A DNA stretch of 49,583 nt from UMGS1696 sp964634795 (GTDB lineage Bacteria > Bacillota > Clostridia > Oscillospirales > CAG-272). Below, in pieces: positions 15,949 to 24,895 of this stretch. Both the position numbers and the translations under genes were made by a program. How positions within the stretch are numbered: position 1 is the first letter of the stretch; each line of letters opens with the position of its first letter. The notes under the pieces were generated by a model. It did no database searches. It was not told where the DNA came from and worked only from the letters and a program-made list of their open reading frames with translations. Location of the stretch: the NCBI GenBank assembly GCA_964634795.1, contig CAZWLL010000011.1:1-49583 (forward strand), written 5' to 3'.

Positions 15949-18486
15949 ATGGAACAGTACAATGTAACCGGAATGAGCTGTGCGGCATGCAGTGCGAGAG
16001 TTGAAAAAGCGGTTTCGGGAGTTAAGGGTGTTGAGTCGTGCTCGGTAAGCCTTCTTACAAATTCAATGGGGGTTGAAGGTACTGCGTCACCTGAAGCTAT
16101 TATAAAGGCAGTGGAAAAGGCAGGATACGGAGCATCTCTTAAGGGAAGCGGTACGTCCGATAAAAAAACAAACGGAGCGGAAGCTCTTGAAGATCGGGAA
16201 ACACCTATTCTCAAAAGAAGACTTATAGCCTCACTGGGATTTTTGATTGTTTTAATGTATTTTTCAATGGGACATATGATGTGGAATTTTCCGATTCCTC
16301 ATTTCTTTGATAATAACCATGTAGCAATGGGACTTGTTCAGTTATTGCTCACGGTGGCTGTAATGGTTATCAATCAAAAATTTTTCATTAACGGATTCAA
16401 GGGACTTATACATCGAGCCCCGAATATGGATACACTTGTCGCACTCGGAAGCTCTGCGGCATTCGGATACAGTACATATGCTTTATTTGAGATGACTGCC
16501 GCTCAGGTAAACGGCGGGAGCGATGCGGCGGCAGCTTACATGGATGAATTTTACTTTGAGTCTGCTGCGATGATACTTGCACTCATAACAGTCGGTAAAA
16601 TGCTCGAGGCACATTCGAAAGGCAAAACCACAAATGCGCTGAAGAGTCTGATGGAGCTCGCTCCGAAAACCGCAATGGTCGAAAGAAGCGGAAAAGCTGA
16701 AACAATACCGATTGAGGATGTCGTAAAAGGAGATATTTTCCTTGTAAAGTCGGGTGAAAAAATTCCCGTTGACGGTGTGGTTATCGATGGCAGCGGTGCT
16801 GTCGATGAATCGGCTCTGACAGGTGAAAGCATTCCCGTTGATAAAACAGTGGGTGACTCCGTATCTGCGGCAACAGTGAATAAATCAGGATATTTGCGCT
16901 GTAAAGCCTCAAGAGTAGGTGAAGACACTACGCTTGCGCAGATAATCAAAATGGTCAGCGATGCGGCGGCTACCAAAGCTCCGATTGCTAAAATTGCCGA
17001 TAAGGTATCCGGCATTTTTGTTCCTACCGTAATCTCAATAGCAATTGTTACCATTATAGCTTGGCTCATTGCAGGTCGTGATTTCGGATTCGCCATTGCA
17101 CGCGGAATATCTGTGCTTGTTATAAGCTGTCCGTGTGCGCTTGGATTAGCTACACCTGTGGCAATAATGGTCGGAAACGGTGTCGGAGCGAAAAACGGAA
17201 TATTGTTTAAGAATGCTGTTTCACTTGAAAACGCGGGAAGAGTACAGATTGTAGCTTTAGATAAAACGGGCACTATTACAAAGGGCGAGCCTGCGGTTAC
17301 GGATATTATTCCCGCAAACGGAGTTGAACCTGATGAGCTGTTAAAATACGCATATTCGCTTGAAATAAAAAGTGAGCATCCTTTGGCGAAGGCTATAGTA
17401 CGTGAAGCCGTGAGCAAGGGTATAAAGCTTGTCGATACCGACAATTTTGCGGTAGTCGCGGGAAACGGCTTAAAAGCAAATATAGACGGCAAGGTATATG
17501 CAGGCGGAAATGCATCGTTTATAGGCGGTTTTTCTCAAATAAGTGAAGACATACGGAACCGAGCCGCAAATCTTGCCGAATCTGGAAAAACACCGTTGTT
17601 CTTTGCGGAGAACAACAAAATGCTCGGAATAATAGCGGTTGCGGATGTGATAAAGGAAGAGAGCAGACAGGCCATAAGCGAGCTCAAGGGCATGGGTATA
17701 AAAGTAATAATGCTCACAGGCGATAATGCGGCTACGGCGAAAGCAATAGGCGGCGAAGCGGGAGTGGATGATGTAATATCGGATGTTCTGCCGGACGGAA
17801 AGGAACGTGTGATACGTCAATTGAAGCGTGACGGAAAAACCGCTATGGTAGGTGACGGTATAAACGATGCTCCCGCACTGACAGCGGCTGACATAGGTAT
17901 AGCAATAGGAGCGGGAACGGATGTCGCTATAGATGCCGCTGACATAGTACTGATGAACTCTAAATTGACGGATGTTTCCGCAGCTGTAAGACTAAGCCGC
18001 GGAACTATAAGAAATATACATGAAAACCTGTTTTGGGCATTCATATATAATACTATCGGTATACCGCTTGCCGCGGGAGCCTTTATAAGTCTGCTCGGAT
18101 GGCAGCTTAATCCCATGTTCGGAGCGGCGGCAATGAGTATGTCGAGCTTCTGTGTTGTAACAAACGCTTTGCGCTTGAATTTGCTGAAAATATATGACTC
18201 ACGTCACGACCGTAAAATTGCGTCAAAAAAACATAAGAACAAATCAATACAGAACGATAACGATAGTGACAGCACAAGCGTAACGATAAAAATCAAGGGA
18301 ATGATGTGCTCGCACTGCGAAGCATCGGTAAAGAAAGCTTTGGAATCGCTGCCGGGTGTGATTTCCGCCACCGCGGACCATGAAAAGGGAATTGCCGTAG
18401 TCGAAAAAAGCGGAGATGTGAATTTAAAAGCGATTAGGAAAGCGGTTGAAAAAGAAGGTTATAAATTTATCGGAATAGAAAAGTAA
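15949..18486 (+). CDS. copA: Copper-exporting P1B-type ATPase
   Basis: An 845-residue heavy-metal ATPase that pumps Cu(I) out of the cytoplasm. In order: an N-terminal HMA domain with C11-A-A-C14, four membrane helices, the actuator domain with TGES (291-294), two helices containing the C394-P-C transport motif, the phosphorylation motif D438-KTGT, the nucleotide-domain HP at H477-P478, TGDN at 590, GDGIND at 635 and two further helices. A second HMA domain follows at the C terminus (C787-S-H-C790). Many CopA proteins instead have one or two HMA domains only at the N terminus. AAGGAAAGGA precedes the ATG. It is cotranscribed with csoR and ends at a strong hairpin. Confidence 0.97.
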   Translation: MEQYNVTGMSCAACSARVEKAVSGVKGVESCSVSLLTNSMGVEGTASPEAIIKAVEKAGYGASLKGSGTSDKKTNGAEALEDRETPILKRRLIASLGFLIVLMYFSMGHMMWNFPIPHFFDNNHVAMGLVQLLLTVAVMVINQKFFINGFKGLIHRAPNMDTLVALGSSAAFGYSTYALFEMTAAQVNGGSDAAAAYMDEFYFESAAMILALITVGKMLEAHSKGKTTNALKSLMELAPKTAMVERSGKAETIPIEDVVKGDIFLVKSGEKIPVDGVVIDGSGAVDESALTGESIPVDKTVGDSVSAATVNKSGYLRCKASRVGEDTTLAQIIKMVSDAAATKAPIAKIADKVSGIFVPTVISIAIVTIIAWLIAGRDFGFAIARGISVLVISCPCALGLATPVAIMVGNGVGAKNGILFKNAVSLENAGRVQIVALDKTGTITKGEPAVTDIIPANGVEPDELLKYAYSLEIKSEHPLAKAIVREAVSKGIKLVDTDNFAVVAGNGLKANIDGKVYAGGNASFIGGFSQISEDIRNRAANLAESGKTPLFFAENNKMLGIIAVADVIKEESRQAISELKGMGIKVIMLTGDNAATAKAIGGEAGVDDVISDVLPDGKERVIRQLKRDGKTAMVGDGINDAPALTAADIGIAIGAGTDVAIDAADIVLMNSKLTDVSAAVRLSRGTIRNIHENLFWAFIYNTIGIPLAAGAFISLLGWQLNPMFGAAAMSMSSFCVVTNALRLNLLKIYDSRHDRKIASKKHKNKSIQNDNDSDSTSVTIKIKGMMCSHCEASVKKALESLPGVISATADHEKGIAVVEKSGDVNLKAIRKAVEKEGYKFIGIEK

Positions 18487-18516
18487 AGCTGCCGTTTGAT
18501 TTGCGGCGGATGAATT

Positions 18517-18583
18517 AAAAAGTGTCTTTCGTTTTCGATATGTACCGATAATGACGGGTATATATCACGGAAGACACTTTTTT
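18517..18583 (+). terminator. copA terminator with long loop
   Basis: AAAAAGTGTCTT and AAGACACTTTTT pair perfectly (12 bp). The 42-base interior can pair further near the base of the stem. The element ends in T6. Confidence 0.8.
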
Positions 18584-18605
18584 ATTATAAAAGCAAAACA
18601 ACAGA

Positions 18606-18641
18606 ATTAAAAATGGCGTTTCGTGTTAAACACAAAACGCC
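18606..18641 (-). terminator. Terminator for tRNA-Thr
   Basis: GGCGTTT and AAACGCC with an inner GTGTT/ACAC helix. Read on the minus strand it is followed by ATTTTTAATT. A T run also follows on the plus strand (18644-18649), so it can work in both directions. Confidence 0.7.
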
Positions 18642-18650
18642 GTCTTTTTA

Positions 18651-18723
18651 AGCTAATACCCGGATTCGAACCGGGGACCTCATCCTTACCAAGGATGTGC
18701 TCTACCAACTGAGCCATATTAGC
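18651..18723 (-). tRNA. tRNA-Thr (anticodon GGU)
   Basis: The reverse complement folds into a complete 73-base tRNA. The acceptor stem is GCTAATA/TATTAGC with discriminator T. The D arm is GCTC-AGTTGGTA-GAGC, the anticodon arm CATCC-TTGGTAA-GGATG (anticodon GGT, threonine), and the T arm CCCGG-TTCGAAT-CCGGG. CCA is not encoded. It is a lone tRNA with its own promoter and terminator, set between copA and the SLH gene on the opposite strand. Confidence 0.97.
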
Positions 18724-18752
18724 ATATTCACTCGCTGAAATTCAGCTTTATT

Positions 18753-18781
18753 ATTATAACAGACATTTGGATGCATGTCAA
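18753..18781 (-). promoter_or_regulatory. Perfect-consensus promoter of tRNA-Thr
   Basis: On the minus strand: TTGACA, 17 bases, TATAAT. The -10 ends 30 bases from the tRNA 5' end. Confidence 0.9.
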
Positions 18782-18851
18782 TACCTTTTTTAGATTTTTT
18801 TAAATTTTCCCGATGAAACATGATATACGAATTGTTTTTGCATTAATTGAC

Positions 18852-18879
18852 TTGACTATTTTTTTAAAATTGATATAAT
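18852..18879 (+). promoter_or_regulatory. Promoter of the SLH protein gene
   Basis: TTGACT (18852-18857), a 16-base A+T-rich spacer and TATAAT (18874-18879). This implies an untranslated leader of roughly 100 bases. Confidence 0.75.
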
Positions 18880-18897
18880 AAAAATATAGTAGGAATA

Positions 18898-18985
18898 ATT
18901 TTCGGCTTAGTAGTAGCGACAACCGTCCCACTCTGTTTAGCTTAAGAAATGGATTAAACTCGAATGGGTTGAGAAAGAGAATTGT
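18898..18985 (+). other. Structured 5' leader of the SLH gene
   Basis: CGG (18902-) can pair with CCG, and CCCA.TC pairs with GA.TGGG around an inner GTTTA/TAAAC helix. The second stem ends within 20 bases of the start codon. I do not recognise a known riboswitch class. The remaining parts of the 500-base gap before it hold only the tRNA and its signals. Confidence 0.35.
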
Positions 18986-20548
18986 ATGATTAAATCGAAC
19001 AAATCAAAGACAATAAAAACAATTATCCCTATGGCACTTCTTTTGGCAATGCTTTCAGCCGCGAGAATCGGAGCTGTCGACGTGTCAGCAGTTCGTACTT
19101 ATAACGGACAGTTCACCGATATATCGGCGAATGACTGGTATTATGAAAGTGTGTCCGGAGCATATTCACTCGGAATTATTTCAGGTGTGGATGATACTCA
19201 TTTTTCACCTGACGGAACAGTAACAATCGCTCAGGCGATAAAGCTTGCCGCATCATCACATCAGCTTCTCACATCCGGAAAAACAACTGAGCTGGCGGGG
19301 GACGAAAACTGGTACGACGGCTATGTATCGTATGCGGTGAAAAACGGTATAGTAACCGAGGAATACGATAATTACTCCGCTGCCGCAACACGCGGACAGA
19401 TAGCTGTTCTTTTTTCACGTGCTGTCATAGCATCGGGAGTTGAATTCGAAGAAATAAATACCGCTAAAATGGGAGATTTAAGTGATGTTTCATCCGACGC
19501 ATGGTATGCGGGATCGGTTTACAGAATGTATCGATGGGGCATAATGACAGGAAACGGTAAAGCCGTAAATCCGGAGAGTACCGTTAAGAGAAGTGAAATC
19601 TCGGCGGTTGTACTCAGAATCGCTTATCCCGATAAAAGAGTAAGCGTAAGCGGAAATAATACATCATCATCGGATAACGAAACAAAGACACAGACATCAT
19701 CGGGTTCGGTTGAGCTGTACAGCGGTGAGGTCAAGGAACAACAGTTTTCGGGTATTACAGCCGTCGCTGCCAGATTCAGAAATCGGAGCGGTGTATGGTC
19801 GAGTGACGCATCGTATTCGCTTGATTTGATTAATAATGTTATCGTAGAGAGCGACAATATATCGTTCAGATTGTATAAAGGCTCCGGATATGAAGCACTC
19901 GGAATAGTAAGAGGCTGGCTTAATGAGAACGCGACGGGACAGAACGGAGAACAAATTGCCGAGCCTGCCGATTGTTATTCAATGCTGAACTCGATATTCT
20001 ATTTCTTTGTGGATGAGAAGAGAATTACGATAAATCAAATGTGGTATGCGGATCATGACGAATACACCACATACGCATTTTACTTTGACAAAAATGTAAA
20101 TCTCGACAATGCGGTTGTAATTGATTTTATCTGCGGAAAATCCGACAGCGATACATTATCTCTTTGCGGACTCGGTACGCTGTCACAGCTGATAGATGCC
20201 GCGGACAAGAACATCGAGTATAACAGCGGAAATACCGACACAGGAAACAGTTCCTCCGATACCTCATCCGAAACGGAGCAGTATCAAACGGCAATCGCAG
20301 ATGCCAAATCCGGCGCGGATATATTGTTTGAGCAAAAGAATACACGCTGTACTGTACTCTACGGCTCGGGAATGTATAATTCCGGCAGTGACGAATATCG
20401 TTTGGTATTTATTTATCCTAACGGAACGGCGCAGACAATTTCCACACAGCGGCTGTCAAGCATCAGAATGTCCGATGATGTGCTGTATTACTCTTTGACG
20501 GCACCTGACGGTCAGAAAATACAATACGGAGTGAATTTCGGCAGCTGA
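18986..20548 (+). CDS. Exported protein with three S-layer homology domains
   Basis: A 520-residue secreted protein. A signal peptide (about residues 1-33) with a basic N terminus is followed by three SLH repeats (FTDISANDWYYESV..., ENWYDGYVSYAVKNGI..., LSDVSSDAWYAGSVYRM...), which anchor proteins to pyruvylated wall polymers. After a serine-rich linker there is an unrecognised domain of about 180 residues, another Ser/Thr-rich linker and a small beta-rich C-terminal domain. It stands alone between two promoters. Its job on the surface is unknown. GAAAGAGAA before the ATG is a modest ribosome binding site. Confidence 0.88.
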   Translation: MIKSNKSKTIKTIIPMALLLAMLSAARIGAVDVSAVRTYNGQFTDISANDWYYESVSGAYSLGIISGVDDTHFSPDGTVTIAQAIKLAASSHQLLTSGKTTELAGDENWYDGYVSYAVKNGIVTEEYDNYSAAATRGQIAVLFSRAVIASGVEFEEINTAKMGDLSDVSSDAWYAGSVYRMYRWGIMTGNGKAVNPESTVKRSEISAVVLRIAYPDKRVSVSGNNTSSSDNETKTQTSSGSVELYSGEVKEQQFSGITAVAARFRNRSGVWSSDASYSLDLINNVIVESDNISFRLYKGSGYEALGIVRGWLNENATGQNGEQIAEPADCYSMLNSIFYFFVDEKRITINQMWYADHDEYTTYAFYFDKNVNLDNAVVIDFICGKSDSDTLSLCGLGTLSQLIDAADKNIEYNSGNTDTGNSSSDTSSETEQYQTAIADAKSGADILFEQKNTRCTVLYGSGMYNSGSDEYRLVFIYPNGTAQTISTQRLSSIRMSDDVLYYSLTAPDGQKIQYGVNFGS

Positions 20549-20601
20549 TGTACATAGAACGCTTTATTTACCGAAATAATGTGAATTTTTGCGTATTCTG
20601 C

Positions 20602-20630
20602 TTGATTTTTACTGTGCCTTGTATTAAAAT
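20602..20630 (+). promoter_or_regulatory. Probable pfkA promoter
   Basis: TTGATT (20602-20607), a 17-base spacer and TAAAAT (20625-20630), about 130 bases before the start codon. Confidence 0.55.
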
Positions 20631-20767
20631 AAACAAAGTATAATGGCACTCTGATTTAAAGATAGATTTGTGCGGAAAACCTACAAACAAGGACTTTCAC
20701 GCAAGATAAATGCTGTATCAGAGCTTTCTCGTAAACTAACGAACATGATATGAAAGGAAATAAAAAT

Positions 20768-21868
20768 ATGGAAAAGAAGTTCAGAAAGATAGGTGTTCTC
20801 ACCTCAGGCGGCGACGCTCCCGGAATGAATGCCGCAGTAAGAGCGGTTGCAAGAGCAGCTAATGCACGCGGCGTTGAGGTTATAGGTATTTACGGCGGTT
20901 ACCGCGGAATGATACATGACGAAATGGTAGACCTCACAAATCGTGCGGTTTCCAACATCATAGATCGTTCGGGTACAGTACTTTACTCTGACAGATGCCT
21001 TGAATTCAAGGAAGAAGCAGGCATGCAGAAGGCTATCGAAACACTGAAGAAGCATGAAATCGACGGTGTTGTAGCTATCGGCGGTGACGGCACATTCAGA
21101 GGAGCTACGGACCTTTCACAGAGAGGCATCCCCACAATAGGTATCCCCGGAACTATTGATAACGATATAACAGCATCCGACAACACAATCGGTTTTGATA
21201 CCGCTATGCAGACTGTTATCGACAATGTTGACAAGCTTCGTGACACATGTGAATCCCACGCAAGATGCAATATCGTAGAAGTTATGGGAAGAGGAGCAGG
21301 CGACATTACACTTAATACCGCTATTGCATCCGGTGCTGTAGCTGCAGTTATTCCCGAAGCTGAATTCGATGAAGAAGCATGCATTAACAAGATAATCAGA
21401 CTCCGCAGAGAAGGCAAGAGATCGTTCCTTATTATCGTTTCCGAAGCATTCCCCACATACGGTGAAGAGCTTAAGAATAAGATTACAAGCATTACAAAAG
21501 AACTTGCCGAAAAAGAAGGCAACGATAAGCTTTGGGTAGAATCAAAGTTCTGCCGTCTCGCACATATCGTTCGCGGCGGTACTCCCACACTTTCAGACAG
21601 ACTCCTTGCTACAAAGATGGGCGTAAGAGCCGTAGATGAGCTCCTTGCAGGCAACTCCGATATCATCATCGTTGAAAGAAACGGTGAGGTTACAACATGC
21701 GGTATCGGTTGGTCACAGGTACTCGACCGTATGTACAAGGGTACATTAAAGCCGGGTATGACCGACAAGTATTCCGAAGAAGAACTCGATAAGATGAAGC
21801 AGTTCATAGCAGAGAAGAAGGAAACCTTCAAAAAGACGTATGCTATGCTGAACGAACTCGCAAACTGA
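20768..21868 (+). CDS. pfkA: ATP-dependent 6-phosphofructokinase
   Basis: Phosphorylates fructose-6-phosphate to fructose-1,6-bisphosphate in glycolysis. The 366-residue protein has the TSGGDAPGMN nucleotide loop at the N terminus, G105-G-D-G-T, and the catalytic TIDND motif (129-133, base D131). A glycine at residue 108, where pyrophosphate-using enzymes have aspartate, predicts ATP as donor. It is longer than the 320-residue E. coli enzyme, as in group III/mixed-substrate PFKs of Clostridia. The start at 20768 has AAAGGA just upstream; the in-frame ATG at 20750 is part of that signal. Codon choice is strongly biased, consistent with high expression. It is a single-gene unit ending in a terminator. 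Confidence 0.95.
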   Translation: MEKKFRKIGVLTSGGDAPGMNAAVRAVARAANARGVEVIGIYGGYRGMIHDEMVDLTNRAVSNIIDRSGTVLYSDRCLEFKEEAGMQKAIETLKKHEIDGVVAIGGDGTFRGATDLSQRGIPTIGIPGTIDNDITASDNTIGFDTAMQTVIDNVDKLRDTCESHARCNIVEVMGRGAGDITLNTAIASGAVAAVIPEAEFDEEACINKIIRLRREGKRSFLIIVSEAFPTYGEELKNKITSITKELAEKEGNDKLWVESKFCRLAHIVRGGTPTLSDRLLATKMGVRAVDELLAGNSDIIIVERNGEVTTCGIGWSQVLDRMYKGTLKPGMTDKYSEEELDKMKQFIAEKKETFKKTYAMLNELAN

Positions 21869-21872
21869 ATAT

Positions 21873-21918
21873 AAAAAAACTGCCGTACTGTACTGTAAAG
21901 CCGTACGGCAGTTTTTTT
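21873..21918 (+). terminator. pfkA terminator
   Basis: AAAAAAACTGCCGTAC and GTACGGCAGTTTTTTT form a perfect 16-bp stem ending in T7. It could work in either direction. Confidence 0.92.
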
Positions 21919-22023
21919 ACTGTCCGAATTATAAATCAACATGCACAGTTCGCAAGTGAACAAAGTGTTACACTATATTGAATGGAGTTGTTAAAAAGTT
22001 TGCAAATTAACTTTAAGTAACTC

Positions 22024-22052
22024 TTGTATAATTGAATGTAAAATGCTATAAT
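22024..22052 (+). promoter_or_regulatory. Promoter of the ATP synthase operon
   Basis: TTGTAT (22024-22029), a 17-base spacer and TATAAT (22047-22052). Confidence 0.75.
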
Positions 22053-22142
22053 TAAGTCGTTGGTTGAAAACAAAACTATAACAGTTTCATAATATGTATA
22101 TTTCTATGTCAATTTATGCATATTACTTCTTCGGAGAAAAAT

Positions 22143-22709
22143 ATGAAATTTGATGCTGAAATTAAAAAAGATATAAGCTTTATGGCGCTCGGGTGTGCGG
22201 TCTGCTCGGCGATTATTGTACTCATCTTCGCTGTACTCGGAAAAATCGATTTTTCGGTACTTTTAGGAGCACTTGTCGGATATGTACTTTCATTCGGAAA
22301 TTTCGTGCTGATGTCTATAGGAATAATCAAAGCGCTTGAGACAGGTGATGAGGTTACAGCCAAGCTCAAAATGAAACGGTCTTATGTTTTTAGAACAATA
22401 ATAATGCTTATTGTTATGGCTGTGTCGATAACGGTTAAATATGTAAACTGGGTTCCCGTTGTCGCATCCGTATTCTATCCGAGAATCATTATAACATTGC
22501 GCGGATTGTGGAGAAGATATAAGACGAGAAACGACCCTCAGCCCGAATACAGTGCTGTACTGGATGAGAACGATGAGAATAAAACCGATGAATTCGAGAA
22601 ATTTGTCAGCGGATTCTCGAAAGTAAAAACCGATGATATAACAAATAACAAAACAGGCAGCAAGGAATCCGCACCGAATGACGAAAATAAAAATCAAGAC
22701 GATAAATAA
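22143..22709 (+). CDS. atpI: ATP synthase subunit I-like assembly protein
   Basis: A 188-residue membrane protein with four helices in its first 120 residues, then a hydrophilic, acidic tail of about 65 residues. Its position as first gene before atpB and its hydrophobic pattern match AtpI, which helps assemble the c ring (with a role in Na+ synthases shown in other bacteria). The sequence itself is poorly conserved in the family. The start at 22143 has CGGAG eight bases upstream; the longer frame from 22116 lacks one. The charged tail is unusual for AtpI. Confidence 0.75.
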   Translation: MKFDAEIKKDISFMALGCAVCSAIIVLIFAVLGKIDFSVLLGALVGYVLSFGNFVLMSIGIIKALETGDEVTAKLKMKRSYVFRTIIMLIVMAVSITVKYVNWVPVVASVFYPRIIITLRGLWRRYKTRNDPQPEYSAVLDENDENKTDEFEKFVSGFSKVKTDDITNNKTGSKESAPNDENKNQDDK

Positions 22710-22726
22710 TATCGAAAGAGGCAGGT

Positions 22727-23470
22727 ATGGGCTCGATCAATATAACTGGAGCGAAAATATATTTTAGAATACCGATTTTCGGGGGTATACCGATTACCGA
22801 AACGCAGGTAAATTCATGGATTATTATGGCTGTGATATTCATACTCTGTCGTGTGCTTACGCATAACCTTCAGGTCAGAGCGGTATCAAAACGTCAGATT
22901 GTAGCAGAGTGGATAGTGGAAAAGGTCACAAACCTCGTACATGAAAATATGGGATTGAAGTTCGATTATTTCAGTCCGTTTATCTGTGCTATAATAGCAC
23001 TTTCGGCGTTCTCGTCACTTTCCTCGCTTGTGGGAATGTATCCTCCGACAGCGGATCTCAATACCGTAGCCGGATGGGCAATACTTGTATTTGTTTTGAT
23101 TACTTATTATAAAATCAAGACAAACGGATTCCTCGGATACCTCAAGGGATATACCGAACCGTTCGCGCTATTTACACCGTTCAATGTGCTAAGCGAAATG
23201 GGCACACCTGTTTCAATGGCTTTCCGTCATTTCGGCAACGTTGTCTCTGGTACGGTAATATCAGCATTGGTATATGCGGCTCTCGCAAGCTTATCGACGG
23301 TATTGCTCGGATGGCTTCCGGGAATACTCGGAAAGATTCCTTTCCTTCAGGTAGGTATACCCGCTGTGCTTTCGGTTTACTTCGATGTTTTCAGCTCATG
23401 CATGCAGGCATTTATTTTCGCAATGCTGACAATGCTGTACATCGGCGGTGCCGCAAGTACGGATGACTGA
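22727..23470 (+). CDS. atpB: ATP synthase subunit a
   Basis: A 247-residue membrane subunit of the Fo motor that forms the ion half-channels facing the c ring. About six helices are visible. The essential arginine that discharges the c-ring carboxylate is R167 in SMAFRHFGNVVSG, in the family position before the conserved GN. AGAGG precedes the ATG. It is the second gene of the operon, 17 bases after atpI. Confidence 0.95.
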   Translation: MGSINITGAKIYFRIPIFGGIPITETQVNSWIIMAVIFILCRVLTHNLQVRAVSKRQIVAEWIVEKVTNLVHENMGLKFDYFSPFICAIIALSAFSSLSSLVGMYPPTADLNTVAGWAILVFVLITYYKIKTNGFLGYLKGYTEPFALFTPFNVLSEMGTPVSMAFRHFGNVVSGTVISALVYAALASLSTVLLGWLPGILGKIPFLQVGIPAVLSVYFDVFSSCMQAFIFAMLTMLYIGGAASTDD

Positions 23471-23522
23471 TATTAATTAAAACAATAATTTAAATAATTA
23501 TAATTTTTAAGGAGAAATTAAA

Positions 23523-23795
23523 ATGGAACTTGCAAATGCAAAAGCAATCATTATGGCAGGCTGTGCTGTAGGCGCGGGACTTGCGCTTATCGCAGGTATA
23601 GGCCCCGGTATCGGTGAAGGATATGCCGTAGGTAAGGCGTGCGAAGCAATAGGCCGTCAGCCCGAATGCAAAGGTCCCGTTACATCTACTATGATAATGG
23701 GATGTGCAATTGCGGAAACGACAGGTATTTACGGATTTGTAACAGGTCTTCTTTTGATGCTTCTCGCTCCCAACCTTTTCATCAGCAAGCTTTAA
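23523..23795 (+). CDS. atpE: ATP synthase subunit c, two-carboxylate Na+ type
   Basis: A 90-residue two-helix hairpin that forms the rotor ring. The polar loop is RQPE. The ion site shows E32 in helix 1 (GIGEGY) and E65, T66 and Y70 in helix 2 (AIAETTGIY). In the Na+-binding rotor of Ilyobacter the matching residues are Q32, E65, S66 and Y70; glutamate at 32 together with E65 is the two-carboxylate pattern described for Fusobacterium nucleatum. Sodium coupling is therefore likely, though it is inferred from residues only. A very strong AAGGAG precedes the ATG, as expected for the most abundant subunit. Confidence 0.96.
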   Translation: MELANAKAIIMAGCAVGAGLALIAGIGPGIGEGYAVGKACEAIGRQPECKGPVTSTMIMGCAIAETTGIYGFVTGLLLMLLAPNLFISKL

Positions 23796-23822
23796 TTTTT
23801 AAATAAAGTATCGGAGTTAATA

Positions 23823-24320
23823 ATGGATGCAGAATACCTTGAATTGATATCGCTGAATATATGGCATATCATAGCGACAATAGCGAATCTTCTGATACTT
23901 ACACTCATTTTGAAAAAGTTTTTATTTAAGCCTGTCCAGAATGTTCTCGCACAGCGTAAACAAGAGGTTGAAACCTTGTATACGGGTGCCGAAGAAGCAA
24001 AAACTCAGGCTGAAAATGACAAAAAGCTGTACTCGGAAAAGCTTATGGGTGCCAAGGAAGAAGCTGACAATATTATAAAAACGGCATCGGCACGGGCTGA
24101 AAAGCTCGGAGACGAGATAGTAAGCGAAGCGAAAGCTAAGGCTGCCGACACCGTGAAAAAAGCCGAGGCTGATATTGAGTGCGAGAAAAAGAAAGCGCTT
24201 AATGAACTTAAAAACGAGATTTCCGATATATCCGTACAGATTGCGGAGAATGTTGTTGAGAGAGAAATCAACGATGAGGATCACCGCGAACTCATAGACA
24301 GCTTTATAGATAAGCTGTAA
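23823..24320 (+). CDS. atpF: ATP synthase subunit b
   Basis: A 165-residue peripheral-stalk subunit: one N-terminal membrane helix (about residues 13-32) followed by a long, highly charged coiled coil rich in Ala, Lys and Glu that dimerises and ends in a delta-binding region. Length is normal. GGAG precedes the start. Only one b gene is present, so the stalk is a homodimer. Confidence 0.94.
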   Translation: MDAEYLELISLNIWHIIATIANLLILTLILKKFLFKPVQNVLAQRKQEVETLYTGAEEAKTQAENDKKLYSEKLMGAKEEADNIIKTASARAEKLGDEIVSEAKAKAADTVKKAEADIECEKKKALNELKNEISDISVQIAENVVEREINDEDHRELIDSFIDKL

Positions 24321-24333
24321 GAGGTAGAATCTT

Positions 24334-24864
24334 ATGAATGAGATTGTAAGAGAATACAGTGCGGGATTGTTTGAACTTGCCGTCCAGGAAAACTGTGCTG
24401 AGGAACTTCTCGCTGAAACCGCGGAAATAAAAAAGCTTTTATCACGTGAGTATCTTCATTTTCTTATAGATCCCGCAGTCGCAAAGAGTGAAAGACTGAA
24501 TTGTCTCAGACAAGCTTTCGGCAGCGTTAATAAGTATATTTTGAATTTTATGCTTTTGATGACTGAAAGAGGGCTTGCCACCGAAATACCGATGTGCTTT
24601 GACGAATACGAAAAGCTGTATTATGATAAGTTTCAAATTATCAAAGCTACTGCGACAAGTGCGTATCCGCTGTCGGATGACCAGAAAAAACGGCTTGAGA
24701 CAAAGCTTGAACACAATACCGGTCATCGTGTTGAGATAACTTACATTGTAGATAAAACCATAATCGGCGGTATGAGACTCGACTACGGCAACCACCTCGT
24801 TGAAGGAAGTGTAAAGGCTAAACTGGAAGAAATCAAAGATAAGCTGGCACAAACAGTAGTGTAA
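24334..24864 (+). CDS. atpH: ATP synthase subunit delta
   Basis: A 176-residue soluble subunit joining the b dimer to the top of the alpha-beta head. The N-terminal helical domain begins with the family pattern around YSAGLFELA, and the C-terminal part has the conserved GGMRLDYGNHLVEGSVKAKLEEI ending (only the flanks GGM and KLEEI are most diagnostic). It starts 13 bases after atpF with AGAGGT upstream. Confidence 0.93.
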   Translation: MNEIVREYSAGLFELAVQENCAEELLAETAEIKKLLSREYLHFLIDPAVAKSERLNCLRQAFGSVNKYILNFMLLMTERGLATEIPMCFDEYEKLYYDKFQIIKATATSAYPLSDDQKKRLETKLEHNTGHRVEITYIVDKTIIGGMRLDYGNHLVEGSVKAKLEEIKDKLAQTVV

Positions 24865-24895
24865 TCTGTAATCAAACAGGAAAGGCGGGGTCATA

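Noticed and set aside
20750..20767. ATG at 20750 as pfkA start
   Set aside because: Same situation: the nearly identical initiation sequence ATGAAAGGAAATAAxAATATG is a ribosome site followed by the true ATG. It is not a repeated peptide.
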